Below, piece by piece: positions 35,562 to 46,322 of a DNA stretch of 64,000 nt. A program made the translations under genes and the position numbers. The DNA comes from Inonotus obliquus (Eukaryota; Basidiomycota; Agaricomycetes; Hymenochaetales; Hymenochaetaceae): NCBI GenBank assembly GCA_032164295.1, contig JAJHTX010000008.1:1798001-1862000 (forward strand). The letters run 5' to 3'. Each line of letters starts with the position of its first letter. The stretch's first letter is position 1. The notes below the pieces were generated by a model. It worked only from the letters and a program-made list of their open reading frames with translations, was not told where the DNA came from and ran no database searches.

Positions 35562-36632
35562 TCAAACAATCGAAGCACCAGGGTAGCTTCCCGGAATCGA
35601 AATCGTCGTACTAGCATTTCCAGCACTTGCACTTCTAAACTCTTGAACAGTCGATAGACAATCGGAGAGGAACTTGAAGAGTGGGCAGTATAGTGAGAAT
35701 CTTGGACGTCGTTTGTTGGTTCTGGTCGTTTGGGGGTTTGAGGTCGTAGGGTTGTTTGGGCCTGAGGCTGAACCTGAACCTGAACCTGATGCTGATTCTG
35801 AACCGGAACCTGATGCTGATGCTGATGTTGAGCTTGAAGCTTCAGCGGCACCTTTGTTAGGCTTCTTCCAAGTCGAAGTAGGAGTAGGACTCGGAGTTGG
35901 GTTAATCCTTTTGGTATTATCGAAAAACCCGAACCGTCCATTGGCGAATTTAATCTTCTTACACCTGCCAGTGAGCTTGTTCCGTTTCTCTTCCTCCGTC
36001 TCTCCATCTCCATCATCCAACTGATACCTCCTCAGCTCCTCCCTCTTCTTTCTGTCCATCTCATACGAACGTAGACGTAGCCTATACAAATCCCTCAACT
36101 CCTCCAAAGGATAAAGTTTAATCTCTTTCCTACTAATCGACCTTTCTTTAATATGTTTCCGTTTGATTTTCCGTTGACTACGCAACCAGCGTGAGCCTCG
36201 CCGATTACCATTCTCGTCGGGGAGGTCATCATCAGCGTAAATGAAAAATCGGGGGGCGCGATTGAGCATTCGTTCTGCTGGGTCTGGATTAGCTGGCATG
36301 ACGCGTGGATCGTTACGGTGGTGGTTGAGACGGAGACCGAGGTTTCTGTTGAGACCAAGACGGATTTTTTTGGATGTGATTCTGACTAGGTTGAGGCGAG
36401 CACGGGCTTTACGAGCTACTTTCTCGGATTGTGTCACAGTGGGTTTCGGCGCGACCTTGGGCTTGGGCTTGGGCTTGGGCTCGGGTGAGGACGCGGATGA
36501 GGATTCATTATCATCCTCACTGTTTGGATCGGGATTCGAATATTCATCCGATGAGGAGCATGATTCAGTATCGTCTTCACTTTCATAGTCATCCGAATCA
36601 ACAAAAGACCCGTAAACTCCGTAGCGACCCAT
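35562..36632 (-). CDS. Charged low-complexity orphan protein
   Basis: A single open frame encodes 356 aa from the ATG at 36632. The frame stays open upstream to another ATG at 37070, but that extension is hydrophobic, compositionally unlike the rest and probably untranslated. The N terminus is very acidic and Ser-rich (SDDYESEDD). It is followed by a PKPKPKPK run, a strongly basic middle (RSQRKIKRKHIKERSISRK), an acidic/basic helix-like stretch and a Ser/Gly/Ala tract of SGSGSE type before a basic C terminus. Several basic clusters suggest a nuclear location. I recognise no family. It could equally be a fast-evolving regulator or an over-predicted frame, but its length and the bias towards charged codons favour a real gene. 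Confidence 0.5.
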   Translation of the reverse strand: MGRYGVYGSFVDSDDYESEDDTESCSSSDEYSNPDPNSEDDNESSSASSPEPKPKPKPKVAPKPTVTQSEKVARKARARLNLVRITSKKIRLGLNRNLGLRLNHHRNDPRVMPANPDPAERMLNRAPRFFIYADDDLPDENGNRRGSRWLRSQRKIKRKHIKERSISRKEIKLYPLEELRDLYRLRLRSYEMDRKKREELRRYQLDDGDGETEEEKRNKLTGRCKKIKFANGRFGFFDNTKRINPTPSPTPTSTWKKPNKGAAEASSSTSASASGSGSESASGSGSGSASGPNNPTTSNPQTTRTNKRRPRFSLYCPLFKFLSDCLSTVQEFRSASAGNASTTISIPGSYPGASIV

Positions 36633-37966
36633 CACGAACGTTCGAACCTCGTTATTTTCGTAGTGTCGTAACAAAAAGTAGTAAAGAGTAAGGAATGCTC
36701 TGGTTTCGAATGAGAGTGAGTAAGTGTGAACATAACAGCACAACATGGCGTCGAGCGAATAGAAAGAGAAATCAGCAACGCAAAAAATAGACAATAGACA
36801 AAGGACAATGGGCTCACCGTGATTTGGTTTGATTCGATTCGATGAATAGCAACACAACAGCAACAGCAATTCCGCAGAGCACGGAAGAGAGACTAGAGTA
36901 CAAAAGTGACCAGAACAAATGTACCAAGCCCTGAGAGCAGAGAGAAAGCTTGAGAGAGAGTGGTAGTGGTGGTGGCTGGTGAGGAGATCAACTTGCGCGG
37001 AAGAAGAATTTATAGTCACGTTGAATATGCAAGTGCAAGCCACAAGCCTGAGGCACGAGACGGCGATCAAAAATCAAAACACATGCAAATAGATCGGCTT
37101 ACTTATCTGATCTAGTCGATATCACCTTGGTTGTTATCATCGGTCGCGGAACCTGAACATCAAAAAGAAAGAAAAGAAAATATCAACACAAAAATCTACT
37201 GTATATTACAGGAACTATTGATACACAAGCTATGCATATACTCAACCAGTCTGAAAGATGCTGTTGAGAACGATTTATAAATTCAGTATGCCGAAGATGT
37301 CGGTGACGTTTGAAACGAGGGGAGGGAAATATGTTAGGAGGAAAGAAGGTAAAGGAGGGTGAGACAAAGAAGCATAGCTTCGAAGTAAAGTTGAGGGAAA
37401 AGAGCGTGGAATGCTGCAAGACATGATTCAATGGCACTTCCCATGGACAGGAACCAAATGCACAGCGGAAAGGAAAGGACAAGAGAAGGTTATAGGGCAG
37501 CTTGAATCAGAAAACCTTTACAGGGAAATGACATAAGGATGAAAGACATAGGGAGTCAAAGGAAGAGATATGCATATGAACAAGATGAAAAACTGCAGAC
37601 AGAACGAGGGAGGAGCATATGGACCAAAAGGAGGGGCGAGCGCACAACGGATGAAGAAAGAGAGAGCGGGAAATAAGACTGAGATATAAAAAAACGAAAG
37701 CAAATCACAAAGCGAGGATAACGATACATCGGCGTTCATTGTCCGTGCGAGAACTGGAAAGGGCAACAGGAAGAGCATACGAAGCCTAGTATCCAGGTCA
37801 AGGGGATCGGTCGCGACAGATGGTATTAGTGATTTGGAAGTTTCGCGTATGATACTTGTTGACAGCCAGGGCAAGCTGCGAGATACCGTAAGGAAGCGAT
37901 GAAGGGGCCATAGGTTCTGAGCAGTCAGCAGCAGCAGCGATTCCCCAGCTTCGGAATTTTCGCTGC
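36633..37966. other. Intergenic region, 1.3 kb
   Basis: No convincing gene. The proximal part must contain the promoter of the charged orphan gene (-), and the distal part the 3' end of the HPDKF-family gene (-). Pyrimidine-rich stretches on the minus strand around 36700-36800 could be leader sequence. Short hydrophobic open frames on the minus strand at 37183-37874 reflect T-rich composition rather than a protein. Confidence 0.45.
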
Positions 37967-39919
37967 TCAGTCTGCACCAGCATCAGGTTCGCGCATATAC
38001 TCGGTAAGGGCTTTCTGCACGACGTCAGCAGCCCTACTTACAGCCTCACGTTCGGCTGGGTCTGCTACACGTTCCAGCACGCGCGTCGCGAACTTGTCAG
38101 AGTGCCAGTTCAATAGTTCCTTTTTCGCAGCGGCCCGACGTTCTTTCACTGTAACTCTCCTTAAGCCAGCACTACCAGAGTGTTTGGCTCGAACGAACGC
38201 TTTGACCCTCGCCGTAGTAACTTCCTCGAGAGAACGAGGGAAAGGGACGATGGCCCAAGGGATTTCGGAAAACGATAGTGACGAAGTGATGCGTTGTGTA
38301 TTGATTTCTGACCAAGTTGCTTCGTACCACTCAAAATAAACCGGTGGGTCTTTACTGTACTTCTTCCTGCTATGGACGGAGTCTGTAGAAGACCTGGACT
38401 TCGATCCTGGACCGGACGTAGTAGCTGATGAGCCTGGGAAGGCAGGTTTTGCGTATTTCCTCGCGAATGTCGAGGTTCCAGCAGCCGGAAATTCGAAGGG
38501 ATCAGCAGGAGTGGAGCGCAGGCCGCCACGAGTACGGGCGGTCTTGGCCCCTCGCGCGTATGGGTGCGCTCGAGCTTGGGCATAGCGAGCCTTCCACTTG
38601 GGCTCGTAGGGTTGTTTGTTACCGCTCCCTTCTTTCGCTTTACTGGTTTGCTCCTCTCTCTCTCTCTTCTTCCTTTCAAATTCTTCCTTCTTCAGACTCT
38701 CCCTCTCTTCGCGTTCTTTCCGTAATTTCTCGTCCCGCTCCCTTGCGCGCTGCATTTCTTCCTTATATGTTTTCCACCACTTTGACTGCTGTCCGTGTGG
38801 TTTACTTGACTCTGAGTGAAGTCGGTCGCCTCGCTTCCCGACTCTGGGGTCCTCTTCAGTCGTAACGAAGGGATCGTCTTCACGTCCGCCCATTGTCTGC
38901 TGTCGACGTCGTTCACGCTCCTGCTGGCGTCTAACGTATTCACGCTCTTCATTTTCACGCCGCAAACGCTCTTCTTCTTTGCGTCTCGCACGTTCTCGCG
39001 AGCGCTCGCGCCTCTCTTTCTCAGCGTGCTTTCTCAAGCGTTCGGCCTCCCTTGCCTCCCTCTCTTCCCGCATCTGTTTCTCTCGTTCCACTTCATCTGC
39101 CATACAATCCTCATCTTTCTTGGCATGACAATCATGGAAGATGCGGAACGAGTTGAGCGGGTCACTGTAAAAGTAACCTCCGGCGCAGCCAGCAGAGTTG
39201 CATGTGTGGGTTCGACTGGAGAACAAATCCTCTGTGGAAGTCGCCGAGGACGACGGGAATGCATAGAACGACGAGCGATTACCGGAGCTAGAGCTCGGAC
39301 TAGAACTAGAAAACGAGGCGGAATCCGAAGAGGTGCCCGTAGCTGTACCGGATGACGAGGGAATGCTCGTATCATCTGCCATCTCTATATCAGGGTCGGC
39401 AATTGGGGATGACGGTTCCTCGCTATCGGAGTCGAGAGACAAGCCCGGGAACGCCCCCGGGGTAGCGTACGTCTTGCGCGGACGACGCGTTGGTGTTTCA
39501 GGAGCAGCGGGCTCATCATCTGCATCATTGGGAGCACCCGAAAAGCCAAAATTGGGGATGAAGTTATTGTAGATATACTGCAGACCACGCTTTAACGGGC
39601 TACTGGAGTCTTCAGCGTTACGCGCAGCTGCAGCTTCCCTCATCCGGCGTGCTCTCGCTTCTCTAAGTTCTTGCTTTGTTGGTGTAGTACGCCTGGTACC
39701 ATACGCGTAGTTTGACGCGTTTTCAGTTCGAACGCGACGCGTCGCGGGATATTCCTCGTCCTGTTCGTGGCCCTGGAACACATCGGCACCAGCGCGCATT
39801 CTCGCTTGTTGCTCTCTTTGACGCTTTCTATGATCTCGTTCGCGCGCTTTACGAGCCACAGACCTTGAGGTTGTTGACGCGGTTGAAACAGCTGAAGTTG
39901 TGGGACACCGAATGCGCAT
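37967..39919 (-). CDS. HPDKF-family protein, paralog A (HPD changed to HSD)
   Basis: A single coding exon encodes 650 aa, starting at an ATG in good context (ggcaccATG). The order is a basic N terminus, the family motif near residues 105-123 (SSSPLKRGLQYIYNNFIP), a Ser/Asp-rich stretch, a long Arg/Glu-rich helical region (about 270-450), and a conserved C-terminal domain of about 110 aa. That domain starts with YFEWYEATW and IPWAIVPFP and ends with the J-domain-like stretch KKELLNWHSDKFATRV. The loop is H606-S607-D608; both paralogs at 57.6-63 kb have His-Pro-Asp. The C-terminal module resembles that of NFKBIL1 and of many uncharacterised agaricomycete proteins. Function is unknown. The probable 5'-UTR intron is listed separately. 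Confidence 0.75.
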   Translation of the reverse strand: MRIRCPTTSAVSTASTTSRSVARKARERDHRKRQREQQARMRAGADVFQGHEQDEEYPATRRVRTENASNYAYGTRRTTPTKQELREARARRMREAAAARNAEDSSSPLKRGLQYIYNNFIPNFGFSGAPNDADDEPAAPETPTRRPRKTYATPGAFPGLSLDSDSEEPSSPIADPDIEMADDTSIPSSSGTATGTSSDSASFSSSSPSSSSGNRSSFYAFPSSSATSTEDLFSSRTHTCNSAGCAGGYFYSDPLNSFRIFHDCHAKKDEDCMADEVEREKQMREEREAREAERLRKHAEKERRERSRERARRKEEERLRRENEEREYVRRQQERERRRQQTMGGREDDPFVTTEEDPRVGKRGDRLHSESSKPHGQQSKWWKTYKEEMQRARERDEKLRKEREERESLKKEEFERKKREREEQTSKAKEGSGNKQPYEPKWKARYAQARAHPYARGAKTARTRGGLRSTPADPFEFPAAGTSTFARKYAKPAFPGSSATTSGPGSKSRSSTDSVHSRKKYSKDPPVYFEWYEATWSEINTQRITSSLSFSEIPWAIVPFPRSLEEVTTARVKAFVRAKHSGSAGLRRVTVKERRAAAKKELLNWHSDKFATRVLERVADPAEREAVSRAADVVQKALTEYMREPDAGAD

Positions 39920-40268
39920 GGTGCCGAGAGCGGTATCTAAGCTGATAATGAGTGAATACGACGCGCTTAGGCTACCTAGCTACGCGATATAACATACCCG
40001 TGGCAATATAGTGAAGAGAGAGCGAGGGACGCGTTTCGCGGGTAGGATGGGGGACGGAAGAGGGACAGAACAGAACTCAGGGTACGCGACCTATGGATTT
40101 ACATACCCACAGGTGTACAACTACAGTTAAACAAGTACAAAGGGTCTTTCTGCATTAGGTAATAGTTTGATCCGAAGTATGCCTCCTGATCCGATGCATC
40201 CCTGACACGTGATGCCAAGTAATTAGAAATTAGGAGTAAGGTCTACACCGATCTATGCAAATCGAAAA
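39920..40268. other. Intergenic spacer between paralog A and EF-G
   Basis: This 349-bp spacer holds the 5' leader and promoter of HPDKF paralog A (-) and the 3' end of the mitochondrial EF-G gene (-). Apart from the predicted leader intron I see no further feature. Confidence 0.5.
39942..39997 (-). other. Predicted 5'-UTR intron of HPDKF paralog A
   Basis: On the minus strand a gtatgt donor and a ttatcag acceptor bound 56 bases, with the ATG 22 bases downstream of the acceptor. A branch-like ctcat lies close to the acceptor. Paralogs B and C show introns of the same size just before their ATGs, which supports the call. Confidence 0.55.
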
Positions 40269-42795
40269 CTACTTTTTCTGGGGTCGTGTCTTGCGATACG
40301 CCTCTTCCAACTCCTTCTGGTGTTGAGGCAGCACTGGTGCATGAGTCTATAAAACAACTCTGTCAACAATCAAACAAAGAGAAAACGGAAAGCGATCCGA
40401 CCTTGTATTCCATGCTAAACTCGCCCTTGCCCTGAGTCTGTCCGCGTAATTGGCTTGAGTAACCAAACATGTCGTTCAACGCTACCTCAGCTGTAACAGT
40501 GAATTCGTCGTCGCGGACCTCGCTATCGAGGATTGTACCGCGTCGTGAGGTAATGCCTCCAATTACGTTGCCTATAGGACGAGTGATTAGTACGCGCAAC
40601 ACTACCTATCTAAACTAACTCACTCTGAAATTCGACAGGAGCGACAACTTCCACAGTCATAATGGGTTCAAGGATAACCGGTCGAGCATTGAAGTAGTTC
40701 TCCCTAATACCCGCAATCGTACACAATCGGAAGGCCAACTCAGATGAGTCAACAATATGATACGACCCATCCTTCAACACGAATCTGATGTTCGTAATCG
40801 GAGCGCCGCACAAGGTACCCTTATGAAGCGCCTCATAGAACCCTTTCTCAACACCCGGAATAAACTGTTCAGGAACGTTTCCACTCATTACGACGTTTTC
40901 GAACTCTCGAGTTCTGCCTGTTTCTGGATCACGTTCCATAGGTTCGAAGTATCCTGTGATACGAGCGAATTGACCTGCACCGCCGGTTTGTTTCTTGTGC
41001 GTGTAAGTGAATTCGGCTCGTTGAGTGGGAGTTTCGCGGTAGGCGACTTGAGGTCTGCCCGTGACGCATTCGACGTTGTATTCACGCTTCATGCGCTCGA
41101 CGTAGACTTCTAGGTGTAGCTCGCCCATACCTGAGATAATAGTCTCTTTGCTCTCGTGATCGATGTGGACCTTGAATGTAGGGTCCTCTCGCTGGAAACG
41201 ATTCAATGCACGAGAGAAATTCGGAGTCTCTTGTCCTACTGGTTTGAGCGAGAGTGAAACAACCGGATCAGGAACGAACATGGATGTCATGGAGTATGAA
41301 GTCGACCCGTCCGTAAAGGTATCTCCTGATGCACATTCGACACCGAATATAGCGCAAATCTCTCCTGGGCCAATAGAATCAATGTCCTCCATCTCGTTAC
41401 TGTGCATGCGCACGAGGCGCGGGACTTTGACTCTCTTGCCTGTACGAGCGTGGAAGATGTTCTGACCCTTTCGGAGACTACCCTGGTAGACTCGCATGTA
41501 CGTTAGCTGTCCGAAACGGCTTTCTTCAAGCTTGAAAGCGAGTGCGACGAGTGGAGCTTCCGCGGCTGGAGCAAGCGGGACGGGAGGAGCGGAGATCGGT
41601 AAAGACGTATCATGCGCGACTACCTCCTTTTCAGCTGGGTTAGGTAAGTAGGCACATACACCATCGAGCATTGGCTGGACAGCCGTGTTCTTGATCGCAG
41701 AGCCAAGGAAGACTGGTGAGAACTTGTTCGCAACTGTCGCACGACGGATGGCAGCGACGAGTTGCTCCTTGGTTGGCGTCCTTTCCTCGAGGAAGAGCTC
41801 TGCAATCTCGTCATCAACTTCAGCCAGAGTCTCGATGAGCTCGGTGCGTTTCGCCTTTGCTAACTCGACAACCTCGGCTGGGATCTCATCGGACTCGACG
41901 ATATTGTTGCCCTTGGTACCTTCGTTGTAAATGGCCTTCCAACGTATGAGATCAACAACTCCCTTTAGCTCGTCTTCCTGACCAATCGGGACTTGGACAG
42001 CAGCAGCGGAAACTCGAAGCTTGCTTCTGATCTGTTCAATTACTCGCCACGGATTCGCGCCTGGACGATCCATCTTGTTAATGAATGAAACGCGAGGAAC
42101 ATTGTACCTTTTCATCTGCCTGTCAACAGTAGTTGTTTGACTCTGAATAACTGGGTCAGAAAAAAAATTTATAGCAGCGAAAGTGAGGGCAGACCTGAAC
42201 GCCAGCAACCGCACATAAAACCAGAATAGCACCGTCAAGTACACGAAGAGCACGTTCGACCTCTATAGTAAAATCGACGTGTCCGGGGGTATCGATAATG
42301 TTGATAGCATATTGTCTTTTCTTGTCAGTAACCGGTTCCGTAGCCTCCCAGTCGCAGAATGTTGCTGCGCTCTGGATGGTAATGCCTTTCTCCCGTTCTA
42401 ACTCCATGTGGTCCATCTTTGCACCAACATTATCCTTGCCTCTAACCTGATTTCACGCTAAGAAAGAGAATGCTTTATTCCGAGAGAAGACGAACCTCAT
42501 GAATGTCGCGAATGCGTCCGGTATAATACAGAATGCGTTCCGTCAATGTCGTTTTCCCGGAATCTATATGAGCAGAAACACCAATATTACGCTGTTTTTC
42601 CAACCGCTGGTGGTCCTTTTCCGTCAAGACATGTTGCGGTGTTTGAGGTTCCTCTACGTATTGTTGTTGTCTCGGGGCGGGTTTAATTGCAGCAGCTGTT
42701 GCAGCAGTTCGAATGAGTGTAAAACGGGATGCCGGGAAAAGAGAAGGGGAGAAGAGGACGCGTAGGCTGCTCGAGCAGCGTGCTGCCAGCGCCAT
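40269..42795 (-). CDS. MEF1: Mitochondrial translation elongation factor G
   Basis: Five exons, high to low: 42795-42496, 42446-42195, 42142-40624, 40571-40402 and 40346-40269, giving 772 aa. The N terminus is rich in Arg, Ser and Ala without acids (about residues 1-40), as expected for mitochondrial import. GTPase motifs are G1 AHIDSGKTT (75-83), G3 DTPGH (152-156) and G4 NKMD (206-209). Domains II to V follow, with [25 protein letters not shown], and the final RRRG-type turn (TSRRG). The protein moves tRNAs and mRNA through the mitochondrial ribosome during elongation. The length agrees with yeast Mef1 and not with the ribosome-recycling paralog Mef2. It is divergent from SEC13 with 415 bp between starts. 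Confidence 0.95.
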
Positions 42796-43210
42796 AGTCT
42801 AGGACTCCTCTGCACAAGTCAATGTGCAGGATTGAAGGGACGGTAACCTGAGGGAGGAGGCAAAGTGAAGTGCCAGCTAAATTTCCTCCTTCCGCTTGTC
42901 CGAGATTTGCCGTTCTATCGGAGCGTGCGAACGGCGTCACATCTGTGACTTCACGTGCCAAAGGTGGAAAATAACAATAAAAATCAATGCGTCCGAGCCA
43001 TATTGTCATGGCTGGCGCGGCGAAGTAACGGGAGTTGGTAGTCAATTCTCATGGAGCTCGACTCGTAGTAAAAATGGGTCATGGTTGTGGTTCATTCCTA
43101 ACAATATGAGGAGAGAATTGATTCCCACGGCTACAATCTCCGAATTTGGAAGTGATCTGTTGGCTTGGTCAGTAACGTGTCCATTCACGAAGTGCTCTTC
43201 ATCTTCCGCC
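42796..43210. promoter_or_regulatory. Divergent promoter of EF-G and SEC13 genes
   Basis: The 415-bp stretch separates two divergently transcribed housekeeping genes. I see no TATA box close to either start, which is common for such genes. No other feature stands out. Confidence 0.5.
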
Positions 43211-44546
43211 ATGGTGAGTGGGCTCAGTGGACGAGACTTTTTCAAAAGTTGCTGATGTGCAGACTTGCGAAAACAGACTGCCTCGACTGCTTCCGAGTCT
43301 ATACCTATTGAAACTCACCATGAGGATATGATTGTGAGTGGTTTATACGGTACCCGAACCAAGATCCTGACCTGTTCTCGATAGCATGACGCGCAACTCG
43401 ATTACTACGGAAAACGACTAGCGACGTGCTCTTCGGATAGAACTGTGAAGGTCTTTGAAGTTGTTGATGGAGATGCATCGAAAACGGCCAGTGGGCAGGT
43501 CCTCAAAGGGTACGTCCAAACTTATACTGCTCTTGTCAAGGTGCTAACGAGCTCCGTTTGTAGACACACAGGGCCAGTATGGCAGGTTGCTTGGGCTCAC
43601 CCAAAGTTCGGCCATATCCTTGCGTCGTGTTCATATGATGGGAAAGTGCTCATTTGGAAGGAGCAGCAACAGCAAGGTAGCAGCACCACAGGGACATGGC
43701 TGAAGATCAAGGAACACAATCTACACAGTGCTTCTGGTAAGCAACTCATCGACTATCCTTCTGCTTCTATCTCATAGTTGCTCTCAGTAAACTCGATTTC
43801 GTGGGCACCCCATGAGCTAGGTGCGATCCTTGCATGTGCTTCATCAGACGGAAAGCTTTCAGTGCTGACATTCAAAAGTACGTTCATTCACATTATATCT
43901 CTTGAATGGTACTTATTCGAACACAGACGATGGTTCCTGGGATGCTGACATCTTCAACGGCCATGCCATCGGCTGCAATGCCGTCTCCTGGGCGCCCGCC
44001 ATCCTGCCCGGCTCACTCATCCACCCAACTCCACCTTCTCAACAAACAGTTAACCCAGGCGGTGGGCCGGCCGATCATGCCATTCCTCAAACAAAACGCT
44101 TCGCAAGCGCCGGATGCGATAACGTCGTACGCATCTGGAACTACAGCTCCAATTCACAACAACCTTGGGTGGAGGAGGGTGTGCTTGCAGGCCACACGGA
44201 CTGGGTGCGCGATGTTGCCTGGGCGCCTAATATCGGTCTTCCACGAAGCTACATTGCAACTGCCTCGCAGGATCGTACAGTTTTGATTTGGACGAAAGAC
44301 GGACCGAATACTCCATGGCAGAAGACTGCACTTGATCCGTCGACGGTTACGAGTGCTGTATCGACCGCGCCGCCTGGCGGACAGGCACCACCTGCTCAAC
44401 CAGGCAAGTTCCCCGATGTTGTTTGGCGTGTGTCGTGGAGTCTTGCGGGAAACATTTTGGCTGTGAGCTGTGGAGATGGAAAGGTTACCCTCTGGAAGGA
44501 AAATCTGAAAGGTGCTTGGGAGTGCGTTAATGAGTTGGCCAGCTGA
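43211..44546 (+). CDS. SEC13: SEC13, COPII coat and nuclear pore WD40 protein
   Basis: Six exons: 43211-43213, 43277-43333, 43385-43509, 43564-43736, 43788-43877 and 43927-44546, giving 355 aa. The first exon contains only the ATG. The second starts after aaaacag and gives the usual SEC13 beginning ([11 protein letters not shown] then [26 protein letters not shown]). WD40 blades are visible: [63 protein letters not shown] and [11 protein letters not shown]. Sec13 pairs with Sec31 in the COPII cage for export from the ER, and with Nup84-type partners in the nuclear pore, and is also part of the SEA/GATOR2 complex. Length fits the family. Confidence 0.95.
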
Positions 44547-46322
44547 GGTTGTACGCTATTCTTAGAGCTCTAATTATTCTTTTTCCTATGACTTTTCTTG
44601 ATATGTCGTTTGAGCGTCGGTGATTTTGTGTCTCCCGCCCGTTTTGGTCACTGGATCCGCTAAGAAATTTCGTGGACGAAAGGGCAACAGGAGGATGAAA
44701 CACCTATTCTAGAAGCAAAAACACATGGATCCAAGCTACTCCATAGTAGCTTTCAAATGAGAAGTTTAAACCTTGGGGGAGACAACTCCCGCCGGCTTCC
44801 GGCAGGTTGCGACAAAGAGCTTGGTATGTGATTCAATTTCGTGCGGAATCTCGCGCTATCTCAATGCAATATCAGCTCATGCCTTGTGATAAGTGGTCTA
44901 TGATCGTAAAGGGATACAACTCAAGGGACATATAAAGTGCGGCGGCGTGCAAGTCGCTCGTACGTCCCACCCCTTCGCGCCAGTTATCTGCTCTCAGTAC
45001 TTGCTCTGTAGTACCTATGTTGATCAGCGCTAAGGGTGGAGCTTGTAGTTCGTGTCTCTGACTCTATGGAGCTGTACTCTCGCGCCGTATACTATCTACG
45101 GTTGTTGTATACGGGCCACTCTTGATTGACTCAAGAAGGATCCTCTGGGAGCCTGGGGTCAAATCCATGTACCATTGATTCGGAGCTTGAAACCCGACGC
45201 GGTAATCACACGTGCATCTAATTCCCTTTACCCGTCGCATATCTTTCATCAAACGTGCTCTGACTCTGCCTACCACCATGCCACCGATGACTATGCGCCA
45301 GCTTTCTGCCAAGCTCACGCATACAAAACGCAATCCGCATATCTTCCGAACAAACCAATATGTTCCCGGACCAAGACCATCAACAGTAAGCTTTCGAACA
45401 CATGATGCTTCTCTTGGCTTACTGGTTGAAGGTTAATAACCTATACAGTCGTATACAAAGGTAACGAGGAAGTATTAGGATAAATACATACGGCGATTTC
45501 TCGAATATCCTTTGGATCGAGGAGCAGGGCCAAGACAAGAGTTTTACGGCTGTCTGTGCACTTGGCCCTTTATCTTTCCGACAAAGTGACCGCGCCTGCT
45601 TGGATGGATGGAGTTGGCGAGGTGGTGCCAGACCCTTTGGGGAAATCTGATCCAGTCGTCAGCGCAGCGTGCGTTCGCTACATGGACGACGTATGTAACC
45701 TTCAGACCAGAATTTCTCGAACAAATGTCGTTTTGGAACGCCTGACGAGGATTTATCCATAAACAATCATTCTATGAACTGACAAAATGTGAAGTATGAA
45801 AGCAAACATTCCGATACATTCTTCTATCAGCTATGCTCGACCTTCCGATATTCTTGCAGGCACGAGAGCAGGTGATAGTCCTCTTCACATCGACGAGACG
45901 GAAAATTAGCGTCGGGTTTCGGCCGCTGTGGCCTTCACATACTCTTGGCAGCGAGCTTTTCATGGAGGCTAAACGAAGTAGTGCCCTGAGTGAGTCGTCT
46001 TTCCTTCTATTTTCGGGGTGTGAGTGATCCTTACATGATAGTTATTGCCCCCGAAGTCAATCTCGTCCCCGTGATCATGGATTTTGGTCGATTCTCAAAA
46101 GGGCCCAAGACTTTCTGCAATGTTTTACGGAAAATCCAGCAAAATTAATGACCCTTTCTAATAACGATCGGATATTCTCCGGTCTCTATGACATGACCAG
46201 GCAGTATGCCCCTCCGAGATTTGAAGGACCTGCAACATTACAGTGACGAGGCGAGGTAATGACCTCTTGTATAAAAGAGCTCATCCAGCGTCGTGATACT
46301 CATCAACTTGGTCTTCTCCAAC
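44547..46322. other. Intergenic region upstream of the cellobiohydrolase gene
   Basis: No recognisable gene in 1.8 kb. Short open frames at 45175-45436 and 45556-45762 have no family resemblance. The last few hundred bases must form the regulated promoter of the GH7 gene, including a TATA box listed separately. Confidence 0.45.
46270..46276 (+). promoter_or_regulatory. TATA box of GH7 cellobiohydrolase gene
   Basis: The sequence tataaaa lies 47 bases before the start codon, followed by a short leader. This spacing is usual for strongly expressed, regulated fungal cellulase genes. Confidence 0.6.

Noticed and set aside
35562..37070. 502-aa version of the charged orphan protein starting at 37070
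   Set aside because: The upstream 146 aa are Cys/Leu/Tyr-rich with no continuity of composition; the ATG at 36632 fits the rest better.
45556..46027. Possible small genes upstream of the GH7 gene
   Set aside because: Open frames of about 65 codons with no consistent splice extension and no family match.
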